Of a DNA stretch of 64,000 nucleotides, positions 34,320 to 48,910 are shown one piece after another. The stretch covers positions 1 through 64,000 of the forward strand of contig JAGZUF010000007.1 of NCBI GenBank assembly GCA_018380115.1, read 5' to 3'. Position 1 is the stretch's first letter, and the number at the start of each line of letters is the position of its first letter. The position numbers and the translations under genes are program-made. The notes under the pieces were generated by a model. The model was not told the DNA's origin. It did no database searches and worked only from the letters and a program-made list of their open reading frames with translations. Origin of the DNA: Oscillospiraceae bacterium (GTDB lineage Bacteria; Bacillota; Clostridia; Oscillospirales; Ruminococcaceae).

Positions 34320-34856
34320 ATGCAGCCTTATCACACAGAGCAGGAGCTGGCGGCGGCGCTGGCGCGGCGGGAGGAAGCCGCGGCCGAGCAGCTGGTGCGC
34401 GAATACGGCGGCCTTTTGAACGCCGTTGTGCGGCGGCATGCGCCGGGGCTGGACGCGGACGACATTCTGGCCGACGCCCTGCTGGCCATCTGGCAAAACG
34501 CGGGGCGGTTTGACGGCAGGCGTAGCTTCAAGGCGTGGGCCGCTGCCGTGGCGCGCTACCGCGCCATTGACGCTGTACGCCGTGCGGCGCGCACATGCCT
34601 GGCGGGCGGCACGCAGGAGCTGGAGCGCATAGCAGGGCACACGCCGGACGAATACTTTGCGCTGGAGCTGGAAGATATGTTCCGCGGCCTGCCGGACGAA
34701 GACCGCGCCCTTCTGCTGGGCCGGTATTTTTATGGCAGCACCCCGGCGCAGCAGGCCGCCGCGCGCGGCATCAGCGTGGGCGCTGTAAACACACGGGTGG
34801 CCCGGGCCAGACAAAGGCTGGCCCGCCGCCTTCGGGAAAGGAGCGAGGGAGAATGA
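34320..34856 (+). CDS. ECF-type sigma factor 2
   Basis: 178 residues. Region 2 AAAEQLVREYGGLLNAVVRRHAPGLDADDILADALLAIWQNAGRFDGRRSFKAWAAAVARYRAIDAVRR and region 4 LPDEDRALLLGRYFYGSTPAQQAAARGISVGAVNTRVARARQRLARRL. The ATG at 34320 is preferred over 34299 because AGAGAGGTG lies 6-7 bases before it while the earlier site touches its own AGGA. The stop overlaps the next ATG (ATGA). Not closely similar to ECF sigma 1, so the two pairs are not a recent duplication. Confidence 0.88.
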   Translation: MQPYHTEQELAAALARREEAAAEQLVREYGGLLNAVVRRHAPGLDADDILADALLAIWQNAGRFDGRRSFKAWAAAVARYRAIDAVRRAARTCLAGGTQELERIAGHTPDEYFALELEDMFRGLPDEDRALLLGRYFYGSTPAQQAAARGISVGAVNTRVARARQRLARRLRERSEGE

Positions 34857-35950
34857 AGAACGAATACGACGCGCTGAACCGGGCCGCAGTGCGCCCGGAG
34901 GAGTATGCCCCCGTGCCGCTGAGCGGGGCGCAGCAAAAAGCACAGCTTGAGCGGCTTTTGGCCGGCGCGCGCACAAAAGGCAGCGCCCCGCACACGCACA
35001 CCGGCGAAGGCCCCGCACCGGCACAAAGCCGCCCTGGCGCGCGGGGCGCACGGCGCGGCAGAAAGCGCATGGCCGCCCTGCTTGTGGCGGCGGCACTGGC
35101 CTGCTGCGCCCTGGCAGCCGGGGCGGCGGGCGCCTTTGCATGGGGCGGAGATTTTGCAGCCTTTCTGGGCTTTGAAAAGCAGGAGCCGCCCCTTTTGGGC
35201 GAACTGAGCCAGGGCCTTGGCCTGACACAGACAGTGGGCGGCGCGTCCATCACGCTGGAAGGCGTATTGGGCGACGGGCACTGTGTGTATATCCCGTTTA
35301 CCGTCACCGCGCCGCAGGGCACGAAGCTGAAAAGCGCACAGGAATATCTGTTTGACGTGGCTTCTTTCAGCACGGATGTGCCAGGCGCCACGGCCGTCAC
35401 GGTACAGCCCCTGCCCGCCGGGCAGGCGGCTGAAAACCAGCTTCGCTTCGTGCTGATGGCCAGTGTATCTGCCCCGCTGAGCGGGCAGACGGCGCAGATA
35501 GAGCTGTGGAATATGTACCACAATTCCGCTTCCGGCGTGGGGGCGCGCATGCACGACGAGGACGCCGTGGTACCGGGGCATTTCAGCTTTGCCTTCCGGC
35601 TGGAATATGAGCCCGCGGGCGTCAGCCTGCTGCAAGAGCCTGCCGATGCGGGCTTCGAAAGCCCGCTGGAAAAGCTGGAAATTTCGCCCATCTCGGTGTA
35701 CCTGCAGCTCAGGGAGCCCGCTGCAGAAAGCGACCTGGCCGCCCTGATGGATGTGCCCGTGGCCCTGTGCTTTGAAGACGGCACGCGCCTGCCCGTTTTG
35801 AGCTGGTGGGACATCAAGCAGGGCGCCGCGGGCGTGCCGGGCAGGCGTTTTCAGGCAAGCGGTAGCCTGGTCATCCAGCTTTTGCAGGCGGCGGACCTTT
35901 CGCAGGTCACAGCTGTGGAGGTGAACGGCACGGCTTTTCCGCTGGCCTGA
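34853..35950 (+). CDS. Membrane-anchored probable anti-sigma factor 2 (DUF4179-like)
   Basis: 365 residues. A cytoplasmic start (residues 1-70, MKNEYDALNRAAVRPEEY, basic before the membrane), a helix at about 73-96, then an extracytoplasmic beta-rich domain starting FAAFLGFEKQEPPLLGELSQGLGLTQTVGGASITLEGVLGDGHCVYIPFTV, characteristic of DUF4179 regulators paired with ECF sigmas. The 4-base overlap with the sigma gene supports joint function as a sensor/anti-sigma for envelope stress. Confidence 0.8.
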   Translation: MKNEYDALNRAAVRPEEYAPVPLSGAQQKAQLERLLAGARTKGSAPHTHTGEGPAPAQSRPGARGARRGRKRMAALLVAAALACCALAAGAAGAFAWGGDFAAFLGFEKQEPPLLGELSQGLGLTQTVGGASITLEGVLGDGHCVYIPFTVTAPQGTKLKSAQEYLFDVASFSTDVPGATAVTVQPLPAGQAAENQLRFVLMASVSAPLSGQTAQIELWNMYHNSASGVGARMHDEDAVVPGHFSFAFRLEYEPAGVSLLQEPADAGFESPLEKLEISPISVYLQLREPAAESDLAALMDVPVALCFEDGTRLPVLSWWDIKQGAAGVPGRRFQASGSLVIQLLQAADLSQVTAVEVNGTAFPLA

Positions 35951-35953
35951 GGT

Positions 35954-35982
35954 TTGACAAACTGCGCCCGGCCTGCTATATT
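35954..35982 (+). promoter_or_regulatory. Promoter of the Rrf2 gene
   Basis: Consensus TTGACA (35954-35959), 17-base spacer, TATATT (35977-35982). Confidence 0.88.
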
Positions 35983-36008
35983 TAACTGTATTGAAACGGT
36001 ATAGTTAA
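35982..36008 (+). promoter_or_regulatory. Probable Rrf2 operator
   Basis: A 27-bp inverted repeat, TTAACTGTA / TATAGTTAA (8 of 9 paired) around TTGAAACGG. It starts at the last base of the -10 box and covers the transcription start, as expected for self-repression. Confidence 0.7.
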
Positions 36009-36021
36009 GGGGGCCGGGCCG

Positions 36022-36426
36022 GTGTATATCACGCAGGAGACGGATTATGCCATCCGCATTGTGTACTGCCTTGCAAAAAGCGGGGCGCGGCGCGACGCGC
36101 GCAGCATCAGTGAGGAAATGTGCGTCTCGCTTCGCTTTGCCCTGAAAATACTGGGCAAGCTGGCGCAGGGGGGGCTTGTGTCTAGCTTCAAGGGCAACCG
36201 CGGCGGCTACGAGCTGGCGCGCAGCGCGAAGGACATCAGCCTGAAGGACGTGATAGACGTGGTGGAGGGCCCTTGGCGCCTGACGCGCTGTGCCGACGAT
36301 GGCGCGGCGTGCAACCGCAGCGCGCAGGCCACCTGCGCCTTCCGGCGCGAGATGTGCCGCATTTCACAGCGCATCAACGAAGAGCTTGCGGCTGTGAATT
36401 TCGCGGCCCTTGCGGCAAAAAAGTAG
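36022..36426 (+). CDS. Rrf2-family transcriptional repressor
   Basis: 134 residues. Winged helix with YITQETDYAIRIVYCLAKSG, SISEEMCVSLRFALKILGKLAQGGLV and SFKGNRGGYELAR, the Rrf2/IscR pattern. C90, C97 and C105 (plus C112) have the spacing expected of an iron-sulfur or redox-sensing loop, so it may sense cluster status, nitric oxide or oxidants. GTG start at 36022. A consensus promoter with an overlapping palindrome lies directly upstream, implying autoregulation. No iron-sulfur assembly genes are adjacent, so targets are elsewhere. Confidence 0.93.
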   Translation: MYITQETDYAIRIVYCLAKSGARRDARSISEEMCVSLRFALKILGKLAQGGLVSSFKGNRGGYELARSAKDISLKDVIDVVEGPWRLTRCADDGAACNRSAQATCAFRREMCRISQRINEELAAVNFAALAAKK

Positions 36427-36463
36427 GCCGGCTGCCCTGTATGCAGCCGGCGCAAAAAGCAGC

Positions 36464-36509
36464 AAAGGCGCCCCGCAGCGGCAGGAAATCCGCTGCGGGG
36501 CGCCTTTTT
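36464..36509 (+). terminator. Terminator of the Rrf2 gene
   Basis: AAAGGCGCCCCGCAGCGG pairs with CCGCTGCGGGGCGCCTTT around an 8-base loop, followed by TTG. A smaller GCCGGCTGC/GCAGCCGGC hairpin lies just before it at 36428-36451. Confidence 0.92.
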
Positions 36510-36780
36510 GTCTGCCGGAAACGTCCCCGCCAGGCGGGGTGTGAAAAAAGACTGATGCCCAGTGTGGAGAAATAAAAGCTCCCTTTGCGGTGTTGGCAGT
36601 GCGGCCGGCCAGCTGCACAAACAGGCAGGGGGAGGCCATTCAAAGAGGAAAGATGAACGGCATAAATGGTTCGCCGCATGCCAGTTGGAATTGCAAATAC
36701 GTGCGGCACGTTCGTGATTGAAAAGGTCACGCGCTAAGAAAAAATGAGCACCCAAAAGTGTGCTTATGCAAGGGTTGGAA

Positions 36781-36909
36781 TCAGCAGCTAGAAAAAGCAT
36801 GAAAAACAACGGGTGTAAGCAAGACTAAGGTTGCGCCGATGGCAAACACGATGATTACTTTCCAAAAGTCATGCTTTTGCCGGTAAGTCATGCGATTGAA
36901 CCAGTTCAT
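36781..36909 (-). CDS. Possible 42-residue single-helix membrane peptide
   Basis: A 42-codon frame starting MNWFNRMTYRQKHDFWKV. An aromatic, basic head is followed by one hydrophobic helix (about residues 18-37) and a short tail ending in Cys. It reads like a real membrane peptide, and its codons are AT-rich. An earlier in-frame ATG at 36924 would add 5 residues. No good ribosome site is seen for either start, and it lies in degraded DNA beside an intron fragment, so it may be a relic of a longer gene. No family recognised. Confidence 0.3.
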   Translation of the reverse strand: MNWFNRMTYRQKHDFWKVIIVFAIGATLVLLTPVVFHAFSSC

Positions 36910-36959
36910 GCTCAACACATCCATAAGATAGCAATCTACACACTAAATTATAAGGGGAA

Positions 36960-37365
36960 AGGGCTAATATATGTAAAGGCATAACCTTGTAAGTTTCTTG
37001 GGAGAACTATTAAGGCGAAGGATGGAATGGAGGGGTAACGTTCGGAAACGTCCACTCTAAGACTATGGCATGCGAGGCGGCAACAGCTAAATTGTATGTA
37101 GCCCGCAGAAGTCGGCAGAGAGCTGCCGCAAAGGAGGGCTTGCCTCTCCCGCGAAAGCGTCCCAGCGGTGGGATGTGTAGCCTGTATGCTGGAAGCCCCA
37201 TAAAGTGGGTATGGTGAGAATGCTTGCGTGACAAGCGGACGAACTTTCGATTTACAAGCCTATGGGAACCCGCCAGTGGAAATACTGGTCATGGTATGTG
37301 AGGGTTAGTAAAAAGGTTCATGCACAGTGCTAAGCGGGGGAAAATCTGGAGATGACTTCAAAGGC
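36960..37365 (+). ncRNA. Probable truncated group II intron (5' RNA domains only)
   Basis: About 400 bases of mid-GC, purine-rich sequence unlike both flanks, packed with short helices: CGTTCGGAAACG, CGGCAGAGAGCTGCCG, GTCCCAGCGGTGGGA. Landmarks resemble bacterial group II domain I to early domain IV: GAGGCGGCAACAG followed by GTATGTAGCCCGC, CCTATGGGAACCC, CCAGTGGAAATACTGG and GTTCATGCACAGTGCTAAG. There is no reverse transcriptase frame and no domain V (GAGC-GAAA-hairpin) before the next repeat starts at 37443, so it is a 5' remnant. The boundaries are approximate. Confidence 0.5.
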
Positions 37366-37442
37366 TTCCCTGTTGCAAGCATATGCTGATTGGGATGCCG
37401 CCCAAAATAGCGGCGGCGAGTTTCATGGGGCGCCTGAAGGGT

Positions 37443-37575
37443 GCCTGCGGAAAGCCTTTCCGCCCTGCATCCAAAACTACCGTTTTCGAGGTGCCGTGCA
37501 GTTTTGGCACGGCGGTTTTGGATGAGTGCATCAGACGCCAAAGCCAGCGCTTTCTTTCGTCAACGCGCCTTCGCC
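37443..37575. repeat. Dispersed repeat, copy 2 (partner at 7550-7745)
   Basis: Shares GCCTGCGGAAAGCCT, the CAAA-CT-CCG-TT core, GGC-CGGCG, GCATC-GACGCCAAAG and CAACGCGCCTT, in order, with 7550-7745, but without the terminator hairpin found there. From 37576 to 37887 I see no gene. Confidence 0.45.
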
Positions 37576-37887
37576 ATGGGATATGTATTGCCGTTTTTGG
37601 TGTGCAAAAGGCCCCGGCCCCTGCGCGGGCGGGTGCAGGCCTTTACAAAAAATGGAAGGGCCCTGTATGGCGCGGCGCCCTCAGCCCCGTCCTCAAAGGA
37701 GGAAAACGAAGGCAGGCGCCGGAAAAAGAAATGCAAACCCGTGCGCGGCAGATATGGTATGTGGCCTGCCGCTCGGCGCGCCATATGTGCCGCACTGGGG
37801 GAAATGAATGGCGGAATGAAGCAAAAACAATACACGGCCCCCGGCGTTTCAAATGCGTTTTTTGGCTTTATTTTTTTGTTTTTTCCC

Positions 37888-37916
37888 TTGACGGCACGCT
37901 TTTTCCGGCCTATAAT
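37888..37916 (+). promoter_or_regulatory. rpoB: Promoter of rpoB-rpoC
   Basis: TTGACG (37888-37893), 17-base spacer, consensus TATAAT (37911-37916), preceded by a T-rich stretch like an UP element. The leader to rpoB is about 150 bases. Confidence 0.92.
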
Positions 37917-38074
37917 ACTTATTATGTATCATCATGGCCTTGTGTGCCCATGTGCCAAAAATATGCCGAAAATATTTGTGCATTTCGACGATTTTTGCCC
38001 CGGCAGAAGGGCCGCCTTACGCGGTGTTACGAAGAAGCGGAACATGCTGAAAAAATAAGGAGTGGTCGCAAATT

Positions 38075-41773
<3,699 letters not shown>

Positions 41774-41857
41774 CACCGGCGCCGCGCGCCGCGCTGAATG
41801 CACAGCGCGCGGCCGCTTTCACGAAACAGGAACATCGAGAAAGAAAGGGTTCGATTC

Positions 41858-45436
<3,579 letters not shown>

Positions 45437-45506
45437 TGTGCCCGCCCGGCGAATACAGGCGAAAGCGCGGTATGAGCCTGACGGTACAGATGCCGTACTC
45501 TTGGCG

Positions 45507-45534
45507 AATGCGGCGTGATTTCCGCATTTTTTGA
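45507..45534 (+). terminator. Terminator of rpoB-rpoC
   Basis: AATGCGG pairs with CCGCATT, followed by TTTT, 70 bases after rpoC. Confidence 0.7.
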
Positions 45535-45679
45535 AAAGCAGAGCGCCGGGCGCGCGAGGCGGCACAGCCGTTCCGTGCGCCCGGCGTTTTGCCGCGGTGG
45601 GTTCACATTTTCTGACGCAGGCCGGGGCGGGTGGGCAGACGGCTGTTTTGCCCCGCGCCTTGAGCGTGTATGCTGCATC

Positions 45680-45720
45680 AAAGCCCCCATGGCGCGCCAG
45701 ACACATGCCATGGGGGCTTT
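45680..45720. terminator. Second hairpin after rpoC
   Basis: AAAGCCCCCATGGC pairs with GCCATGGGGGCTTT around a 13-base loop. The T run is short, so it may be a backup or bidirectional terminator. Confidence 0.55.
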
Positions 45721-45780
45721 CGGCTTTTTCGCGCCGCGCAGGAGGCAGGCGTGCTTTTGAACGCACAGCATAAGCGCACA

Positions 45781-46104
45781 CAAACTAAAATGCAGCCCCG
45801 CCGGAGACCGTATGGCCTGGCGGGGCTGCGGAGTTACAGGGCATGAAAAGCGGCGGCGCCGCCGCGCGGTGCCCGGCCCGGCGCGGGGCAGGGAACATGC
45901 TGTGCTGCCGCCTTTTGCGGGCACTGCACACCATGCGCGCCTGCACGCTTCCCGCAAGCGCACTACCAGCCGCCTTGTGCGGGCATTGTACACCATGCGC
46001 AAACTAAAACAGCCCCGCCGGGGGCCGTATGGCCCGGCGGGGGCTGCGGAGTTACAGGGCATGAAAAGCGGCGGTGCCGCTGCGCGGAGCCCGGCCCGGC
46101 GCAG
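45781..46104 (+). repeat. Three-copy interspersed repeat, copy 1 (+)
   Basis: A central block (45905-46002) matches copies 2 and 3: two near-identical ~29-base segments, GCGGGCACTGCACACCATGCGC and GCGGGCATTGTACACCATGCGC, either side of CTTCCCGCAAGCGCAC. It is flanked on both sides by AAACTAAAA-CAGCCCC-palindrome-GGGGCTGCGGAGTTACAGGGCATGAAAAGCGGCGG modules (45786 and 46001). The palindrome can fold as a strong GC hairpin around GTATG. No gene lies in 45437-46118. Confidence 0.8.
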
Positions 46105-46118
46105 AGAGCCGCTTCCCG

Positions 46119-46949
46119 TCAGGAGGCGGCGGACGCCGAAGCTGAAGAAGAGGCGCTTTCCCCGCTGCCAGAGGAAGCCGATGCCGCACTTTGCGCGCTG
46201 CTCTGCGGCGCATACACGGCGGCGCTGTAAGTGCCTATGGTGACGCTGTTCACCGTCACGGCCTCGGCGGGCACGCCGTTTTCATCACAGGACACAGCCG
46301 CGATGGCATCCAGCACATCCATGCCGGCTATCACCTGGCCGAACACAGTGTCCTGCCCGTCCAGATAGGGCGCGCCGCCCGCGCTTTGGTAGGTGTCTGC
46401 CACCGCCTCGCGCACGCCCGCCTCTTTCAGCGCAGCGGCGTCCGCCTTGGATACGCTGCCCTGCGGGCACTGCACGAAATAGAACTGGCTGAGGTTGCCT
46501 GTGCCGCCCGCGCCGCCGTTGGCCGTGGCCAGCGCGCCCGCATAGTGGTGCAGCGCGTCGGTCACCTCGTTTGGGAAGGCCCCCTGGCCCCAGGTGGTTT
46601 TCCCCTCGCCGGTTTCGCCCGCGGCGAGGCCCGTCTGCACGCAGAAGCCGTCAACAATGCGCGAGACGGGCATATTATTATAGTAGCCGGAATTTGCCAG
46701 GCCCGTAAAATTTTCCACCGCCATGGGGGCCTGTTCGGGGAACAATACCACGGTGATGTCACCCATGGTGGTGGAGATGGTGGCGATGGGCGCTCCCTCT
46801 GCGGGCTGTGTGAACTGAAGCTCGCCGGATGTCACCGCCCGGCGTGTGGTGCTTCCGCCCGGGCCCGGCTGTTCTTCACCGCTGCACCCGAACATGAAAA
46901 GGCACAACGCCGCGCACAGCGCGGCACACAGCAATTTTTTCAAAGGCAT
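46119..46949 (-). CDS. Cyclophilin-type peptidyl-prolyl isomerase lipoprotein
   Basis: 276 residues. Signal peptide with lipobox (LCAALCLFMFGC, Cys 22) anchors it outside the membrane. The cyclophilin domain spans about 55-245: ISTTMGDITVVLFPEQAPMAVENFTGLANSGYYNNMPVSRIVDGFCVQTGL, then LSQFYFV and a GQVIAGMDVLDAI end. It helps fold exported proteins by proline isomerisation. The tail is Ser/Ala-rich and disordered. The ATG at 46949 follows AAGGAGGCGG; promoter at 47026-47054. Divergent from the DUF1292 gene. Confidence 0.93.
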   Translation of the reverse strand: MPLKKLLCAALCAALCLFMFGCSGEEQPGPGGSTTRRAVTSGELQFTQPAEGAPIATISTTMGDITVVLFPEQAPMAVENFTGLANSGYYNNMPVSRIVDGFCVQTGLAAGETGEGKTTWGQGAFPNEVTDALHHYAGALATANGGAGGTGNLSQFYFVQCPQGSVSKADAAALKEAGVREAVADTYQSAGGAPYLDGQDTVFGQVIAGMDVLDAIAAVSCDENGVPAEAVTVNSVTIGTYSAAVYAPQSSAQSAASASSGSGESASSSASASAAS

Positions 46950-47025
46950 CCGCCTCCTTGCAAGCAATGTTATGCAGGCACACGGGGCGCAGGCGCTGCC
47001 CGCCGCTCCGGCCGCCGACAGAAAC

Positions 47026-47054
47026 ATCATACCACAGTGCGGCGCACAGCGCAA
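47026..47054 (-). promoter_or_regulatory. Promoter of the cyclophilin gene
   Basis: Minus-strand TTGCGC (47049-47054), 17-base spacer, TATGAT (47026-47031). Confidence 0.6.
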
Positions 47055-47068
47055 TTCCATCGTTTGGC

Positions 47069-47097
47069 TTGACGGCGGCGCCGCCATAGGCTAAAAT
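47069..47097 (+). promoter_or_regulatory. Promoter of the DUF1292 gene
   Basis: TTGACG (47069-47074), 17-base spacer containing GCGGCGCCGCC, TAAAAT (47092-47097). Back to back with the cyclophilin promoter. Confidence 0.75.
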
Positions 47098-47150
47098 AGA
47101 AAAAGAAATGAACGCCCGGCGCGCGCCGGGCCGCAAAAGGAGAAGCCCAT

Positions 47151-47474
47151 ATGGATGAACAGCAGAACGCTCTGCCACAGGAAGAGCTGGATTATACGCC
47201 GGACATCATCACGCTGGAGGATGAGGCCGGGCAGGAGCATCAGTGCGAGGTGATTGACGCGGCAGACCACAACGGCGAGCACTACCTTGCGGTGGTGCCC
47301 TATGTGGAGGACCCGGAAAAAATGCTGGAGGAGGACGCGCAGCTCATCATTATGCGCGTGGCCGAAGAAAACGGCGAGGAGTTTTTGGATATCGTAGAGG
47401 ACGATGAAGAGCTGGCCGCGGTGAGCGAGGTGTTTGCCGCGCGCCTGGAGGAGCTGTACGATATCGAGCTGTGA
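47151..47474 (+). CDS. DUF1292 protein
   Basis: 107 residues, strongly acidic. Core PDIITLEDEAGQEHQCEVIDAADHNGEHYLAVVPYV...LIIMRVAEENGEEFLDIVEDDEELAAVSEVFAARLEE is the DUF1292 (YrzB-like) pattern, a small beta-then-helix protein common in Firmicutes. AAAAGGAGAAGCCCAT precedes the ATG. YrzB-type genes often sit near alaS and a Holliday junction resolvase; here it stands alone before a probable 6S RNA. Function unknown. Confidence 0.92.
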   Translation: MDEQQNALPQEELDYTPDIITLEDEAGQEHQCEVIDAADHNGEHYLAVVPYVEDPEKMLEEDAQLIIMRVAEENGEEFLDIVEDDEELAAVSEVFAARLEELYDIEL

Positions 47475-47510
47475 TACCGCGCGGCCCTGCGCCGCGCCTG
47501 AAGGCGGCAT

Positions 47511-47706
47511 ACGCCTGCCCTGTGCGATTTGTTGCGCCTACGTTAAATCCTACTAACCAACTATCGGGAGCCCGGCGTCCGTGGGTGAATTGCAGACCTC
47601 CCGCTTTTGCGGAAGAAGGGAGCATGAAGCCCATGGCAGGGCACCCACCTGCCAAAGCGGTAGGTTTTGGTTTGGCGCAGACGGCAGGGTGGGCTTTGCT
47701 TTTTTC
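47511..47706 (+). ncRNA. Probable 6S RNA (ssrS-like)
   Basis: About 190 bases fold into one long interrupted rod, outside to inside: CCTGCC 47514-47519 with GGCAGG 47683-47688; GCGCC 47534-47538 with GGCGC 47674-47678; AACCAA near 47556 with TTGGTT near 47668; a wide bubble; GTGGGTG 47581-47587 with CACCCAC 47642-47648; CCTCCC 47597-47602 with GGGAG 47618-47622; an apical CCGC-TTTT-GCGG. It ends in GCTTTTTT. A long hairpin with a large central bubble is the 6S hallmark, where it mimics an open promoter and traps sigma-A polymerase. The family name is inferred from shape and recognition, not search. No clear promoter seen. Confidence 0.5.
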
Positions 47707-47715
47707 ATCTATTAT

Positions 47716-47751
47716 AAAAGAGGGCAGCCGGGCAGGCTGCCCTCCTTTTTA
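47716..47751 (+). terminator. Terminator after the 6S-like RNA
   Basis: GAGGGCAGCC pairs with GGCTGCCCTC around GGGCA, followed by CTTTTTAT. Confidence 0.88.
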
Positions 47752-47756
47752 TGCCC

Positions 47757-47803
47757 GCTTTTTCAGGCGGGTGCGGCGGGCCTGCCCTGCCGCCTGAAAA
47801 AGC
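47757..47803. repeat. Perfect 14-bp inverted repeat
   Basis: GCTTTTTCAGGCGG and CCGCCTGAAAAAGC flank a 19-base GC-rich loop. It could be a second, bidirectional terminator or an end of the adjoining repeat element. Confidence 0.7.
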
Positions 47804-47821
47804 AGGGCTGCCGCGGACTGT

Positions 47822-48041
47822 CAAGCCCCGGTGCGGCAACAGGAAGCATACAGTGCCCCCTTCCCTTGCGGGCGCCATACACCACACACGCCTGTATGCT
47901 TCCCGCAAGCGCACAGCCGGAGCCGCCTTGTGTGGGCATTGTACACCATACGCAAACTAAAACAGCCCCGGCAAAGGGCTGCATGGCCCGTCGGGGCTGC
48001 GCAGCTGCAGGGCATGAAAAGCTGCGGGGCAGCCGTGCGGG
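47822..48041 (+). repeat. Three-copy interspersed repeat, copy 2 (+)
   Basis: Shares with copies 1 and 3 the series TTGCGGGC-C-ACACCA, CTTCCCGCAAGCGCACAGCCGGA, GGGCATTGTACACCATACGC, AAACTAAAACAGCCCCGG, then CGGGGCTGCG and GGGCATGAAAAGC. It lies left of an AT-rich HTH gene, with copy 3 inverted on the right. Confidence 0.8.
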
Positions 48042-48268
48042 CTATGCACCGCAGCGTTTCATGCGCTGAAAAGAAATGGCTGCCCCGAAGGCGGTGTGAC
48101 AGAATGGAGAACTGTACAACCTGCAAAAATTAGTACGGCGGGCTGAAAACGGGGCGGGGCGCCTCTCACACCCCGGCGCGAAGCAGGCCGGGAAAGCGGC
48201 GATGCAGCTGTCAAACGCCTTTGACAGTGCTTTTGCCGCTGTGTCGCCGCTGTGTCAAAGAACTTTGA

Positions 48269-48297
48269 TTGATATATTCCGCTGCTTTGATTATACT
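48269..48297 (+). promoter_or_regulatory. Promoter of the HTH-membrane gene
   Basis: TTGATA (48269-48274), 17-base spacer, TATACT (48292-48297), 28 bases before the ATG. Confidence 0.75.
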
Positions 48298-48324
48298 TTT
48301 CACATCAAGCAGGAGGCGGAAAAG

Positions 48325-48810
48325 ATGGAGCTTGGCAAGCAAATAAAAAATCACCGTTTGAAAGCGCACTTATCACAAGAGGAGCTGGCTGAAAAGATAT
48401 TTGTTTCAAGGCAGACAATTTCAAATTGGGAAAACGATAAAAGCTATCCGGACGTGAACAGCCTGCTCTTATTGGGCGAAGTCTTTCAAGTCTCTCTTGA
48501 TAATTTGCTCAAAGGAGACGTGGAAAGAATGAAAAAAGAAATGGATGAACGGGAGCGTTTCAGATTCAGAAAAGACAGCATCCTGTCTGGGGCATTGCTG
48601 ATGGCCGTTATTATTTTAACCGTCCCTCTTTCGCTGCTGATGGGGTGGTACGGCATCGCTGTGTGTGCGCTTTTGGCCATGATAACGCTGTTTTATGCGC
48701 TGCGGGCGGCAAGATACGAAAAAAAATATGACATAGGAACATTCAAAGAAATACTCAACCTTTGGCAGCAAAAGGGGTTCGGTCAAACAGACACTCAGGA
48801 CACGTTCTGA
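48325..48810 (+). CDS. XRE-family regulator with membrane domain
   Basis: 161 residues. HTH_3 domain at residues 1-65 (LGKQIKNHRLKAHLSQEELAEKIFVSRQTISNWENDKSYPDVNSLLLLGEVF), a charged linker (70-82), then two close hydrophobic helices (about 85-107 and 108-126) and a charged tail. DNA-binding domain tethered to the membrane, as seen in small Firmicutes stress or bacteriocin-linked regulators. AGGAGGCGG precedes the ATG. The gene is AT-rich, unlike its surroundings, and is bracketed by inverted copies of an interspersed repeat, suggesting acquisition as a unit. Confidence 0.88.
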   Translation: MELGKQIKNHRLKAHLSQEELAEKIFVSRQTISNWENDKSYPDVNSLLLLGEVFQVSLDNLLKGDVERMKKEMDERERFRFRKDSILSGALLMAVIILTVPLSLLMGWYGIAVCALLAMITLFYALRAARYEKKYDIGTFKEILNLWQQKGFGQTDTQDTF

Positions 48811-48910
48811 CCCGGGTGCAGGGGCAGGCAAAGGCCCGGTATTCCAAAAGCTGCCGGGATGTTGCGGCCGCGCCGCGGCTTTGGCAGGCCGCAGCAGCCC
48901 TGCTGTTCCT

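Noticed and set aside
37441..38058. 205-codon plus-strand frame before rpoB
   Set aside because: It runs through the dispersed repeat and the rpoB promoter, with no ribosome site or domain.
46191..47072. 293-codon plus-strand frame over the cyclophilin gene
   Set aside because: Antisense to a clear lipoprotein gene with signal peptide and family motifs.
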